Shown: positions 8,932 through 17,460, counted from the stretch's first letter. The stretch is 64,000 bases of DNA from Oscillospiraceae bacterium (GCA_015065765.1 SVPP01000002.1:72696-136695), one strand, 5' to 3'. The notes: a model not told the origin generated them from the sequence alone. Translations and numbers: made by a program.

Positions 8932-8961
8932 GTCATAAAAAAGAAGAGATAAATATACACA
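8932..8961 (+). promoter_or_regulatory. Candidate sigma-E-type sporulation promoter of spmAB
   Basis: GTCATAA (8932-8938), 15-bp spacer, TATACACA (8954-8961). This resembles the mother-cell sigma-E consensus (roughly KMATATT, 13-15 bp, CATACAMT). spmAB of Bacillus is sigma-E dependent. The match is imperfect at both ends of the -10. Confidence 0.4.
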
Positions 8962-8985
8962 TTTATATAATGGCAGGTGATAGAA

Positions 8986-9612
8986 ATGATGAATTATATA
9001 TGGGGTGCGATGGTCGTTTTTTCATTTATTGCTGCAGTGTTTTCAGGAAACATGCAGACACTTTCTGATTCAATTGTAACCTCGGGACAGGATGCAATAA
9101 ATCTTATTCTGAAGCTTACGGGGATGATGTGTCTGTGGGGCGGAATAATGAAAATTGCAGAAAAGTCTGAGCTGACACTTGTTATCAGTAAAATGCTTTC
9201 ACCATTATTTTCTGTTCTGTATAGAAATGTGGACAGGAAATCAAAAACAGCAGAGGCAATGTCAATGAACATAACTGCAAACCTTTTAGGTCTCGGAAAT
9301 GCGGCAACACCTTTGGGACTTGAGGCGATGAGAAGAATGCAGGAAGCAAATCCTGATAAAACAAAAGCCACAGACGATATGATTGTTTTCGTTGTGATGA
9401 ATTCTGCTGCCATGAGACTTATTCCAACAACTGTAGCTACTCTACGTACCCAGTTCGGTAGTGCAAGCCCTATGGAAATTATGCCTGCAACATGGGTAAG
9501 CACAATTCTTTCTCTCGCTGCAGGTGTTCTGACTGCAAAAATTATTTCCCGTATGATGAAGAAAGAAATATCCGTTGTGAGATTCGGCAGAAAAAGAGGT
9601 GCTGTCAGGTGA
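8986..9612 (+). CDS. spmA: Spore maturation protein A
   Basis: 208 residues, close to the family norm of about 195. Polytopic, with the nucleoside-recognition (Gate) domain motifs SMNITANLLGLGNAATPLGLEA (in two parts, about residues 88-109) and MNSAAMRLIPTTVATLR. SpmA and SpmB are needed for spore-core dehydration and heat resistance in Bacillus and Clostridium; the transported compound is not established. ATG 8986 or 8989 is preferred over the upstream GTG 8977 because AGGTGA (8976-8981) is then a well-spaced ribosome site. The stop TGA overlaps the GTG start of spmB, so the two are translationally coupled. Confidence 0.93.
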   Translation: MMNYIWGAMVVFSFIAAVFSGNMQTLSDSIVTSGQDAINLILKLTGMMCLWGGIMKIAEKSELTLVISKMLSPLFSVLYRNVDRKSKTAEAMSMNITANLLGLGNAATPLGLEAMRRMQEANPDKTKATDDMIVFVVMNSAAMRLIPTTVATLRTQFGSASPMEIMPATWVSTILSLAAGVLTAKIISRMMKKEISVVRFGRKRGAVR

Positions 9613-10133
9613 AGATATTAGGTTCAGTTGTTTTGCCTCTTGTAATCACCGCCATTGTTTTGTTCGGTCTTGCAAAAGGGGTAAAAATTTTCGATTGTTT
9701 TCTTGAAGGTGCAAAGGAAGGTCTTGTAACTGTTAAAAATATTCTTCCGTCAGTTGTCGGTCTTGTAGTTGCCGTAGGAATGCTGAAGGCATCGGGAGGA
9801 CTTGATATAATAGTAAAACTTCTATCCCCTCTTTCGGGAATAACGGGAATTCCTGAAGAAATCATGCCCCTCGCAGTTCTCAACCCTATTTCAGGTGGTG
9901 GTGCACTGTCTATGTATGAGCTTATTCTGAAAGAGCACGGACCTGATTCGTATCTTGGCAGAGTATCTTCGGTAATGATGGGAGCTACGGAAACCACTTT
10001 TTACGCGATTGCAATTTATTTTGGTTCGGTAGGTATAAAGAAAAGCAGACACACAGTTTTTGCAGGACTTGTAGCGGATTTTACAAGCTTTGTTGCATCA
10101 GCATGGACGGTAAGATTATTTTTCGGGAGTTAA
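9609..10133 (+). CDS. spmB: Spore maturation protein B
   Basis: 174 residues, the usual length. The start is GTG 9609, sharing bases with the spmA stop (GTGA). The longer frame upstream would encode a Cys/Arg-rich stretch antisense to nothing and lying inside spmA, so it is rejected. Multi-pass protein with the Gate-domain motifs PSVVGLVVAVGMLKASGG, AVLNPISGGGALSMYEL and MMGATETTFYAIAIYFG that are diagnostic for SpmB. It is thought to act with SpmA in the spore envelope. GGGAG near its end provides the ribosome site for the following gene. Confidence 0.94.
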   Translation: MKILGSVVLPLVITAIVLFGLAKGVKIFDCFLEGAKEGLVTVKNILPSVVGLVVAVGMLKASGGLDIIVKLLSPLSGITGIPEEIMPLAVLNPISGGGALSMYELILKEHGPDSYLGRVSSVMMGATETTFYAIAIYFGSVGIKKSRHTVFAGLVADFTSFVASAWTVRLFFGS

Positions 10134-10136
10134 AGT

Positions 10137-10829
10137 ATGATAGGATTTACAATTGTTCTGAATAAAAGGAAAAGACATCGCAGAAAAAAAGAAGAAAACA
10201 GGCGGAAGCTTTTGTACTTTCTGCCTGTTATTTTAATTGCAATTTTTTCAGTCTGCGTTTCTGTTTTTCTGAAAACAGATGAGACAGAAGAAAAAAATTA
10301 TTCCGCAGGTGACATTCAGGTTTTCAAAACAGTTGACGATTATTCTGCTTATTATAACCCGATTGTTATTAATGAATTTTTCTCATATAAAAAGGGAGAT
10401 AAGATTGAAAATGAAGTGCTTGTTAGGCTTGGTGTATGGTCAATTCTCTGTACTGAAGAGAGAAAAAAATATGAGGTGTTTGATGGCACGCTGAGTATAA
10501 AAAAAGAAGAGGTTGGAGAGAGAGTAACAATGCTTTTTTCTGACAAAACAGATTTTGAAAATGTGTCATCGGGAGATATAATATTTGATGAAAAATCGGA
10601 ATGCTATGTAGTTCCCGTTATGGGTTTCTCGCCTGAGTATTCCGCGGTATTGACAAGTGTAAAAGCAGAAAAAGGAAAAACTAAACTGATGGTAGAATGT
10701 TTAAAAAGTGAAGGCTTTAAACAAGACAGCTTCGGAAAAACTGTGCTTCCCGAAGCTGACAAAAATATTATTATAACGCTTGATAAAGACAGGAATTCCT
10801 ATTTTATCGAAAGTGTTTCAGAGGAATAG
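10137..10829 (+). CDS. Small membrane-anchored protein of unknown function downstream of spmB
   Basis: 230 residues. A very basic cytoplasmic start (KRKRHRRKKEENRRK) is followed by one membrane helix (about 25-44) and an extracytoplasmic domain of about 185 residues rich in Lys and Glu, with segments such as YYNPIVINEFFSYKKGD and GVWSILCTEE. I do not recognise the family. GGGAG (10125-10129) precedes ATG 10137, only 3 bp after the spmB stop, so it is most likely the third gene of a spore-maturation operon. Its last 31 bp overlap, tail to tail, the end of the radical SAM gene on the other strand, and no terminator separates them. Confidence 0.7.
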   Translation: MIGFTIVLNKRKRHRRKKEENRRKLLYFLPVILIAIFSVCVSVFLKTDETEEKNYSAGDIQVFKTVDDYSAYYNPIVINEFFSYKKGDKIENEVLVRLGVWSILCTEERKKYEVFDGTLSIKKEEVGERVTMLFSDKTDFENVSSGDIIFDEKSECYVVPVMGFSPEYSAVLTSVKAEKGKTKLMVECLKSEGFKQDSFGKTVLPEADKNIIITLDKDRNSYFIESVSEE

Positions 10830-12442
10830 GGTTTATGCAAAAACCGTGAGTTGATTTTGTTTCTCGCCGAATAATTTACAATGAAAATTTTATCTGAAAT
10901 AAATCTGACTGTTACACCTTTTTCTTTCTGAAGATTAAGTGAGCGGAGAATGGAAGATGATTTTTCCGCTATTTCTTTGTGAGGCGGCAAAAGGTATTTT
11001 AATTTTTCAGGGACAAGCTCAGATTTTTCTGAGAAATAAAAATCACTAAGAAGTTTTTCATCAAAGGCTTTCGTGTCAGATGAAAATTTTTCTTCGAAAA
11101 ATCTGTGAAGAATATTGTAAATTTCTCTTGTTGAAACAGATACAAATGAGAGAGAATTCTCTTCGAAAAATTCTGTGATTTTTTTAAACATTTCAAAAGG
11201 TGTTTCAAATAATTTTTCCAGCTTTTTAAGCGACAGAATGAAACGCTGTGAGTTATAAATTTTCTCAAAAACATCTTCAAATTTTTTGAGAAACAGAATA
11301 TCATCGTGTGATAAATCTTTGTTTGATAATATCTCATACGGTGAGAAGGGAGAAAAAACAAAGTCAAAATCTTTTGAAATTTCTTCCATTTTTGTGCCGT
11401 GGAGAATTTTCAGAAAACCAAGCTGAAGTTGATGTGATCTGAGGGGATAAACATCATTGAAAGATTTTCTGAATTCTTCAAGTGATTCGCCCGGCAGACC
11501 TGCAATCAAGTCGGTGTGAATGTTTATATTTCCAAGTGCTGTAAGTTTGCTGACATTGGAGAGCACCTTTTCTGTGTCAGTTTTTCTGCAGCTTGTTTCA
11601 AGTGTTTTGTCGTTTGTGGACTGAATTCCTATTTCAAGCTGAATGAGACCTTCGGGTGAAGTTGATAAAAGTTCTATCAGTTTTTTATCAAGCAGATCGG
11701 CGGCAATTTCAAAATGAAAATTCATTTCTGTATGTGAAAAATTTGCAATAATAAACTGCCAGATTTCGTATGCTCTTTTTTTATCGCAGTTGAAAGTTCT
11801 GTCAACAAACTTTACCTGTCGGACATTGTGCTCTGCAAAAAACGTAAGGTCACTTTTTACTCTTCCGAGACTTAAAAATCTTACTCCCTTTTCTGCAGAA
11901 GAGAGACAGTAAGCACATGAAAAAGGACAACCTCTTGATGATTCATAGTACACAATTCTGTTGCTGAAAAGATGAATGTTTTCTTCATCGTAAGGTAAAG
12001 GAATTTCATCAAGGTTTGTTATTCTTTCGTTAGAGACCTCGCCTGTGGCAATCAGATTATAAAAGTTTTTTTCGCCCTCGCCTCTGAGAATAAAGTCAAA
12101 ATCTCCTTCGTCAAAATACGGATGCTTTTCTGTATAAGTCACTTCGGGTCCACCGAGAATGATTACGGTTTCAGGAGAACCTCTTTTAAGAATTTTGCAA
12201 AGGCGTGAGACGTACTCAATATTCCATATATAAACGGAAAATGCAACAGCATCTGCCTTTGACGAAAAAATTCCTTCAAGAATGTAGTCAAGGGTGTCGT
12301 TGATTGTAAATTCTTTTATTAAGATTTTTTTCTCATCATATCCGCACCTTACCGCATACTTTTTCAGTGAATACACGGCAAGGCAGGAATGAATAAATTT
12401 TGAGTTCAATGCGCAAAGTAAAATTTTAGAGTTACTCTTCAT
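10799..12442 (-). CDS. B12-binding-domain radical SAM protein (DUF4080 type)
   Basis: 547 residues from ATG 12442; an in-frame TTG at 12445 is less likely. The N-terminal cobalamin-binding-like domain (KILLCALNSKFIHSCLAVYSL...AVAFSVYIWNI...VIILGGPEVTY, about 8-110) is followed by the radical SAM core with the cluster motif RGCPFSCAYC (about 172-181) and a long C-terminal DUF4080-like region. Members of this class carry out methylations or other radical reactions on unknown substrates; the B12 domain may bind cobalamin or be vestigial. The start overlaps the stop of the fucosidase gene by 11 bp, so both are in one transcript. The 3' end overlaps the convergent gene by 31 bp. Substrate unknown. 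Confidence 0.85.
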   Translation of the reverse strand: MKSNSKILLCALNSKFIHSCLAVYSLKKYAVRCGYDEKKILIKEFTINDTLDYILEGIFSSKADAVAFSVYIWNIEYVSRLCKILKRGSPETVIILGGPEVTYTEKHPYFDEGDFDFILRGEGEKNFYNLIATGEVSNERITNLDEIPLPYDEENIHLFSNRIVYYESSRGCPFSCAYCLSSAEKGVRFLSLGRVKSDLTFFAEHNVRQVKFVDRTFNCDKKRAYEIWQFIIANFSHTEMNFHFEIAADLLDKKLIELLSTSPEGLIQLEIGIQSTNDKTLETSCRKTDTEKVLSNVSKLTALGNINIHTDLIAGLPGESLEEFRKSFNDVYPLRSHQLQLGFLKILHGTKMEEISKDFDFVFSPFSPYEILSNKDLSHDDILFLKKFEDVFEKIYNSQRFILSLKKLEKLFETPFEMFKKITEFFEENSLSFVSVSTREIYNILHRFFEEKFSSDTKAFDEKLLSDFYFSEKSELVPEKLKYLLPPHKEIAEKSSSILRSLNLQKEKGVTVRFISDKIFIVNYSARNKINSRFLHKPYSSETLSIK

Positions 12443-13799
12443 CAATTTTATACACCATCGGTTTTTTGAGATTTACTTCTCCCCTTGCGGAGATAATAAC
12501 AATGCGGATATGGGAGGCTTTTTCTGTTTCAAAGATACAGATTTTTTTGTGGCCGATACAGGTGCCTTCAAAGAACTGAAGAGACCATTTGCCGAAATCG
12601 TTCTGAGTATAGATTGCAAAATTTTCAACTCTCTGACCTTTTGCAATATCTTCTTCCAGGACAATGCAGTTGAATTCTGTTTCTTTTTCAAGCCTCAGAT
12701 CAAAGCTTGTGTGATATTTGTTTTTGTCTTCGGCAACTTCTTCGAAAACAGCAGTTTCAGCAAGATTATTTCTGAAAGTATTACTGATTTTTTCGCCAAG
12801 CTCGTAAAGTCTTTTTTCGTCTCTTTCGTCAATAAGACCTTCCCTTGTAGGCGGAACATTCAGGTGGAAACAGCAGTTTGCACCAACTGTATTAAGATAT
12901 GTGTTCCACAGCCTCTCGAGAGAATGAGGTTCTTCATTCTCATGGTAGAACCAGCCGGGACGGATGGACATATCAACCTCGCTTCCGCAGAAGGCAAGGC
13001 CTTTTGAATGGATGATGTTCTGCAGTGAGCCCAATTCCTTGTCAGTGTTGTAGATGTATTTCAGTTCGCTGTCAATGGGAGAGCCTTCTGTCTGCTTTTC
13101 AGCTCTGAAAACAAGTTCATGAGGAACAACAGCCCACTCGCTGTGTCGGCATGTGCCCGATTCATTTCCGCACCAACGTACGTCAGGTCCATGGTCGTTA
13201 AAAATTGTAGCGTCAGGCTGATATTTTCTGATAAGCTCTATGTAGCCGGGGAAATCGTACTCCTGTTTTTTGCCGTTTGGTCCTTCTCCGCACGCACCGT
13301 CAAACCATACGTGGAAAACTTTACCGTAATCTGTAAGAAGCTCTGTAAGCTGGTTTTTGTAGTATGTATTGTATTCGTCAGTGCCGTAATACTTTGAGTT
13401 TCTGTCCCAGGGTGAAAGATAGAAACCGAATTTGAAATTGTTTTTATGACACGCGTCAGCAAGTTCTTTTACAATATCGCCCTGGCCGTTTTTGTAAGGA
13501 CTGTTTTTTATTGAGTGCTCTGTGTATTTGCTGGGCCAGAGGCAGAAGCCGTCATGGTGCTTGGCAGTGATTACAAGACCACGCATACCCGCTCTCTTGA
13601 AAATCTCAACAATTTTTTCTGCATCAAATTTTCCGGGATTGAAAATTGAAGGGTCTTCTGTGCCGTCGCCCCATTCCTTGTCTGTGAAAGTGTTCACGCC
13701 GAAATGAATGAAACCGTAAAACTCGGTGTCAAACCAATCCAGCTGTCTTTTTGAAGGCACAACGTTTGCCGCATTATCCAAAAAAGTTCTGAAATCCAT
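12432..13799 (-). CDS. Alpha-L-fucosidase (GH29)
   Basis: 455 residues. GH29 hallmarks: FGVNTFTDKEWGDGTEDPSI near the start, GLVITAKHHDGFCLWPSKY, GFYLSPWDRNS, and HVWFDGACGEGPNG, whose Asp is the expected nucleophile. The C-terminal part (about 340-455) is a beta-sandwich, as in many GH29 enzymes. No signal peptide is present, so it probably hydrolyses imported fucosylated oligosaccharides in the cytoplasm. The ATG at 13799 is chosen because AAAGGGGA sits 7 bases upstream; the ATG at 13817 overlaps that ribosome site. It is co-transcribed with the downstream radical SAM gene. No fucose-use genes lie nearby. Confidence 0.9.
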   Translation of the reverse strand: MDFRTFLDNAANVVPSKRQLDWFDTEFYGFIHFGVNTFTDKEWGDGTEDPSIFNPGKFDAEKIVEIFKRAGMRGLVITAKHHDGFCLWPSKYTEHSIKNSPYKNGQGDIVKELADACHKNNFKFGFYLSPWDRNSKYYGTDEYNTYYKNQLTELLTDYGKVFHVWFDGACGEGPNGKKQEYDFPGYIELIRKYQPDATIFNDHGPDVRWCGNESGTCRHSEWAVVPHELVFRAEKQTEGSPIDSELKYIYNTDKELGSLQNIIHSKGLAFCGSEVDMSIRPGWFYHENEEPHSLERLWNTYLNTVGANCCFHLNVPPTREGLIDERDEKRLYELGEKISNTFRNNLAETAVFEEVAEDKNKYHTSFDLRLEKETEFNCIVLEEDIAKGQRVENFAIYTQNDFGKWSLQFFEGTCIGHKKICIFETEKASHIRIVIISARGEVNLKKPMVYKIDEE

Positions 13800-13942
13800 A
13801 AAGTATTCCCCTTTCATGATATATTACAATTTTACAGTAAACCTGATACTCCGTCAAGACATCGTTAAAAAATAAACAAAAAAGCGGAAGATAGAATTCA
13901 TTTTTTAGGATATTCGGGAGAAAATAAAAATAAGTATTGATT

Positions 13943-13970
13943 TTTGGTAAAATTTAGAATATGATATAAT
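13943..13970 (+). promoter_or_regulatory. Promoter of the oxaloacetate decarboxylase operon
   Basis: Extended -10 TGATATAAT (core 13965-13970) with TTTGGT at 13943-13948 (16-bp spacer). The predicted start near 13977 leaves an 85-nt untranslated leader. Confidence 0.6.
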
Positions 13971-13976
13971 CAATGT

Positions 13977-14061
13977 AAAATGGGGAAAAAGGTTTTTACT
14001 AAAACCTCGGGATCTGAGTATCCCACGCTGATTTTGCATAATCCAAGGAGGATTTTATACG
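13977..14061 (+). promoter_or_regulatory. Structured 5' leader of oadA, possible riboregulator
   Basis: The leader contains AGGTTTT-TACT-AAAACCT (13990-14007), then GGGAT-CTGAGT-ATCCC (14009-14024). A third small hairpin, AATCC-AAGGA-GGATT (14040-14054), holds the AAGGAGG Shine-Dalgarno (14045-14051) of oadA partly in its 3' arm. I cannot match it to a named RNA family. The layout of two stems followed by a ribosome-site-sequestering stem is what a translational riboswitch would look like. Confidence 0.35.
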
Positions 14062-15441
14062 ATGAAAGTACAGTTTACAGAAACAATTTTAAGAGACGCA
14101 AACCAGTCCCTCATCGCAACAAGAATGCCCTTTAAAGAGTTCGAGAGCATCCTTCCCGAGCTTGACAAAGCGGGCTATTATTCACTTGAATGCTGGGGCG
14201 GTGCAACATTCGACTCATGCCTGAGATATCTCAGCGAAGATCCGTGGGAAAGACTGAGAAAAATCAAAGCAGCTTGTCCTAACACAAAGCTTCAGATGCT
14301 TCTCAGAGGTCAGAACCTTCTGGGCTACAAGCATTATCCCGACGATGTTGTGAGAATGTTTGTAAAGAAAAGCGTTGAAAACGGTATCGATATCATCAGA
14401 ATTTTTGATGCTCTCAACGACATCAGAAACATTGAAGTAGCAGTTGACGAAACACTCAAAAACGGTGCCATCGCTTCAGGTACAATCTGCTATACACTCA
14501 GCCCTATTCATGACCTTGAATCTTATGTTAAACTTGCTAAGAAGATGGAGAAAATGGGCGTTCAGACAATCTGCGTTAAAGACATGGCAGGTATTATGGG
14601 ACCTCAGGATGGTTATGACCTTGTGAAGGCTCTCAAAGAGAACGTAAAAATTCCCGTTATCGTACACACTCACAGCACAACAGGTCTCGGACCGCTTACT
14701 CTTCAAAAGGTTGTAGAAGCAGGTGCAGACGTTATTGACACTGCAATTTCATGCTTCTCAGGCGGTACAGCTCAGCCTGCAACAGAGACAATGGCTTACG
14801 CTCTTAAGCAGCAGGGCTATGAGGTCGGTCTTGATATGGACGTGCTTAAGAAAATCAACGATTTCTTCAAGCCCTACAGAGAAGAAACTCTCAAATCAGG
14901 ACTTCTTAATCCTGTTGTTCTTGCAACATCAACAGATGCTCTTAACTATCAGATTCCCGGCGGTATGCTTTCAAACCTTGTAGCACAGCTTACAGCTCAG
15001 AATAAGCTTGACAAGCTTGAAGAGGTTCTTGCAGAAACTCCCAGAGTAAGAGAGGATCTCGGTTATCCCCCTCTTGTTACTCCCATGAGTCAGATGGTTG
15101 GTGTTCAGGCAACTGCAAACGTACTTGCAGGTGAAAGATATAAGAACGTTTCAAAAGAAATCAAAAACTATGTTAAGGGTGAATACGGAAAAGCACCCGG
15201 TAAAATCAACAAAAACGTACAGAAGCTTATTCTCGGCGATGAGCAGCCACTCAAGATCCGTTTTGCAGACACTCTTGAGCCCGGTTTTGAAAAAGCAAAA
15301 GCTGAGATTGGTGATAAGGCAAGAAGTGATGAGGACGTACTTTCTTACATCGCTTTCCCCGCTCAGGCAGAGGCTTTCTTCGACAAGCGTCAGCAGAAAG
15401 AAGAGAATACTGTCAAATATTCAATCAGGAGGGTTGACTGA
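14062..15441 (+). CDS. oadA: Oxaloacetate decarboxylase alpha subunit (carboxyltransferase, no fused biotin domain)
   Basis: 459 residues. The HMGL-type TIM barrel carries ETILRDANQSLIATRMPFKEF at the start (metal-binding Asp) and the metal histidines in VIVHTHSTTGLG. A conserved carboxyltransferase (PYC/OADA) domain follows. The lysine expected to react with CO2 lies in CVKDMAGIMGP. The enzyme transfers the carboxyl group of oxaloacetate (or a close relative) to biotin; the membrane partner then decarboxylates carboxybiotin and pumps Na+. Classical OadA ends in a biotinyl domain, which here is a separate gene two positions downstream. AAGGAGG precedes ATG by 10 bases. The stop shares a base with the next ATG. 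Pyruvate carboxylase subunit B is an alternative name for this sequence type, but the OadB and OadG neighbours favour the decarboxylase. Confidence 0.9.
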   Translation: MKVQFTETILRDANQSLIATRMPFKEFESILPELDKAGYYSLECWGGATFDSCLRYLSEDPWERLRKIKAACPNTKLQMLLRGQNLLGYKHYPDDVVRMFVKKSVENGIDIIRIFDALNDIRNIEVAVDETLKNGAIASGTICYTLSPIHDLESYVKLAKKMEKMGVQTICVKDMAGIMGPQDGYDLVKALKENVKIPVIVHTHSTTGLGPLTLQKVVEAGADVIDTAISCFSGGTAQPATETMAYALKQQGYEVGLDMDVLKKINDFFKPYREETLKSGLLNPVVLATSTDALNYQIPGGMLSNLVAQLTAQNKLDKLEEVLAETPRVREDLGYPPLVTPMSQMVGVQATANVLAGERYKNVSKEIKNYVKGEYGKAPGKINKNVQKLILGDEQPLKIRFADTLEPGFEKAKAEIGDKARSDEDVLSYIAFPAQAEAFFDKRQQKEENTVKYSIRRVD

Positions 15442-15824
15442 TGATAGGTCAGACACTTGGTTTATTAACAGGTAAGGCACTTGAAACATCAGATGTGCTG
15501 ATGGTGTGCGTAGTAGGAATAATTGTAGTTATTGTTGAACTTGCACTTATCGCTTTCTGCATTACAGGTGTGTCAAAAGCAATTAACGGTCTTACAAAGG
15601 CAACAAAGAAAAAAATGAAGGCAGAGGCTCCTGCTTCTTCAGCTCCCGCTGCCGTGGCAGCACCTGCACAGGCTGCAGCACCTGTGGCAGTGGCAGTTAA
15701 AAAGGATCCCGAGCTTATTGACGTTGATGAAAAATCAGCAGCAATTATCATGGCAATTGTCAGCGATGAAAGCGGTATCCCTCTTGAAAGACTTGCATTC
15801 AAATCAATTAAGAAAATTGACTAA
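15441..15824 (+). CDS. Oxaloacetate decarboxylase gamma-chain-like subunit (OadG)
   Basis: 127 residues. One membrane helix (about 14-42) is followed by an Ala/Pro-rich cytoplasmic linker and a short conserved C-terminal piece (DEKSAAIIMAIVSDESGIPLERLAFKSI, seen in parts). This is the plan of OadG-type small subunits, which stabilise the complex and tether the carboxyltransferase to OadB. Its ATG overlaps the oadA stop (TGATG). It lies between the carboxyltransferase and the biotin carrier, the usual place. Confidence 0.8.
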   Translation: MIGQTLGLLTGKALETSDVLMVCVVGIIVVIVELALIAFCITGVSKAINGLTKATKKKMKAEAPASSAPAAVAAPAQAAAPVAVAVKKDPELIDVDEKSAAIIMAIVSDESGIPLERLAFKSIKKID

Positions 15825-15845
15825 GAGATTAACGAGGTAATTGAA

Positions 15846-16244
15846 ATGAAATATGTAGTTACATTAAACGGAAAAAATTATGAAGTTGAAGTTGCTGAAA
15901 CAGAAGCAACAGTACTCAGCGTAACAGATGCTCCCGCAGCAGTGGCAGCACCCGTAGCAGCTCCTGCGCCCGCAGCAGCTCCCGCACCCGCAGTGGCTCC
16001 TGCTCCTGCAGCAGCACCCGTAGCAGGTGATGGTGAAAAGGTGCTTGCTCCTATGCCCGGTACAGTTCTCGGTGTTAAAGTTAACGTTGGCGATGCAGTT
16101 AAAGCAGGCGACGTTGTTGTAGTTCTTGAAGCTATGAAAATGGAAAACGATATCGTTGCTCCCTGTGACGGTACAGTAAAACAGATTCTTGTTCAGAAAA
16201 CATCAACAGTTAACACTGACGACGTTCTTGCAGTTATCGGTTAA
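15846..16244 (+). CDS. Biotin carboxyl carrier protein of the decarboxylase
   Basis: 132 residues: a short N-terminal strand region ([15 protein letters not shown]), an almost pure Ala/Pro/Val hinge (about 29-60), and a biotinyl domain with the attachment motif EAMKMEN (biotin on Lys98). It carries CO2 from OadA to the membrane subunit OadB. The flexible hinge is typical of the MmdC/GcdC/OadA carriers. Spacing to the neighbours (21 and 18 bp) shows it is part of the operon. It could serve a methylmalonyl-CoA or glutaconyl-CoA decarboxylase, but the adjacent carboxyltransferase is of OadA type. Confidence 0.93.
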   Translation: MKYVVTLNGKNYEVEVAETEATVLSVTDAPAAVAAPVAAPAPAAAPAPAVAPAPAAAPVAGDGEKVLAPMPGTVLGVKVNVGDAVKAGDVVVVLEAMKMENDIVAPCDGTVKQILVQKTSTVNTDDVLAVIG

Positions 16245-16262
16245 TCAGGAGGTTTTCCTCTA

Positions 16263-17444
16263 ATGGATATCATTGAAATTGTAAAAGGCATATGGGCGTC
16301 ATCCGGTTTTGAAGCTCTCACAATCCAGCAAGGTATTATGCTCCTTGTTTCCTTTGTGCTTATGTTCCTCGCAATCAAAAAGAAGTACGAGCCTATGCTT
16401 CTTCTTCCCATTGCTTTCGGTATGATGCTTGCAAACCTTCCCCTTGCAGGACTTATGGATGACCCCCTCGGCCTTATGTCGGTTGGCGAGGTTGAAATTG
16501 TAGAGGGTGCCCATTGGTATGACACCGGTGTTCTGAGACTCATCTATGCCGGCGTCAAGAGCGGTATCTTCCCCTGCCTTATCTTTATGGGTGTGGGTGC
16601 GATGACAGACTTCGGTCCTCTTCTGGCAAGACCCGTCAGCCTTATTCTTGGTGCAGCTGCACAGCTTGGCATCTACGTCGCTTTTGCAGTTGCTATTGCG
16701 CTTGGTTTCTCTCCCGAGGAGGCGGCAGCAATCGGTATCATCGGCGGTGCAGACGGTCCCACAGCTATTTTCACCGCATCAAAAATGGCACCTCATCTTT
16801 TGGCTCCGATCTCCGTAGCGGCTTATTCCTATATGGCACTTATCCCCATTATTCAGCCGCCTATTATGAAAGCTCTTACAACAAAGAAAGAGCGAGAAAT
16901 CAAAATGGAACAGGGCAGAAAAGTAAGTAAGACGGAAAAAATCATTTTCCCTGTTGTTGTTACAGTTCTCTGTGCACTTCTTATTCCTTCAACAGCTCCC
17001 CTTATCGGCATGCTTATGCTTGGTAACATCTTCCGTGAATGCGGTGTTGTTGAAAGACTCAGCGATACAGCACAGAACTCACTTACAAACATCGTTACAA
17101 TTCTCCTCGGTGTTACTGTTGGTGCTACAGCAAACGGCGAAACATTCCTTACTCTTGATACTATCAAGATTATCGCACTTGGTCTTATGGCTTTCTGTTT
17201 CTCAACAGTTGGCGGACTTCTTCTCGGAAAGCTTCTCTGCGTTATCACAAAGGGCAAAATCAATCCCCTTATCGGTTCAGCAGGTGTTTCCGCAGTTCCC
17301 ATGGCAGCACGTGTTTCACAGGATGTGGGCAGAAAATATAACCCCACAAACTTCCTTCTCATGCACGCAATGGGTCCCAATGTTGCAGGTGTTATCGGCT
17401 CAGCCGTCGCAGCAGGCTTTATGATGATGCTGTTCGGAAAATAA
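16263..17444 (+). CDS. oadB: Sodium-translocating decarboxylase beta subunit
   Basis: 393 residues with about nine to eleven membrane segments. Family signatures include GIIGGADGPTAIFTASKMAP, whose Asp is the Na+-binding and proton-transfer residue of OadB, and GSAGVSAVPMAARVSQDVG, with PTNFLLMHAMGPNVAGVIGSA near the end (in parts). It decarboxylates carboxybiotin and exports Na+. The same subunit type is shared by OAD, methylmalonyl-CoA, glutaconyl-CoA and malonate decarboxylases. CAGGAGG precedes ATG 16263. It is the last gene of the operon and is followed by a strong terminator. Confidence 0.95.
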   Translation: MDIIEIVKGIWASSGFEALTIQQGIMLLVSFVLMFLAIKKKYEPMLLLPIAFGMMLANLPLAGLMDDPLGLMSVGEVEIVEGAHWYDTGVLRLIYAGVKSGIFPCLIFMGVGAMTDFGPLLARPVSLILGAAAQLGIYVAFAVAIALGFSPEEAAAIGIIGGADGPTAIFTASKMAPHLLAPISVAAYSYMALIPIIQPPIMKALTTKKEREIKMEQGRKVSKTEKIIFPVVVTVLCALLIPSTAPLIGMLMLGNIFRECGVVERLSDTAQNSLTNIVTILLGVTVGATANGETFLTLDTIKIIALGLMAFCFSTVGGLLLGKLLCVITKGKINPLIGSAGVSAVPMAARVSQDVGRKYNPTNFLLMHAMGPNVAGVIGSAVAAGFMMMLFGK

Positions 17445-17460
17445 AAATTATAAAAAGAAT

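Noticed and set aside
8994-9503. 169-codon minus-strand frame opposite spmA
   Set aside because: Mirror of a hydrophobic coding region; spmA is unmistakable.
9492-9608. N-terminal 39-codon extension of spmB
   Set aside because: Lies inside spmA in another frame. GTG 9609 overlapping the spmA stop gives the standard SpmB length.
12510-13007. 165-codon plus-strand frame opposite the fucosidase
   Set aside because: Phe/Cys-rich antisense translation of a confirmed GH29 gene.
16853-17380. 175-codon minus-strand frame opposite oadB
   Set aside because: Antisense to a well-conserved membrane protein; no ribosome site or homology.
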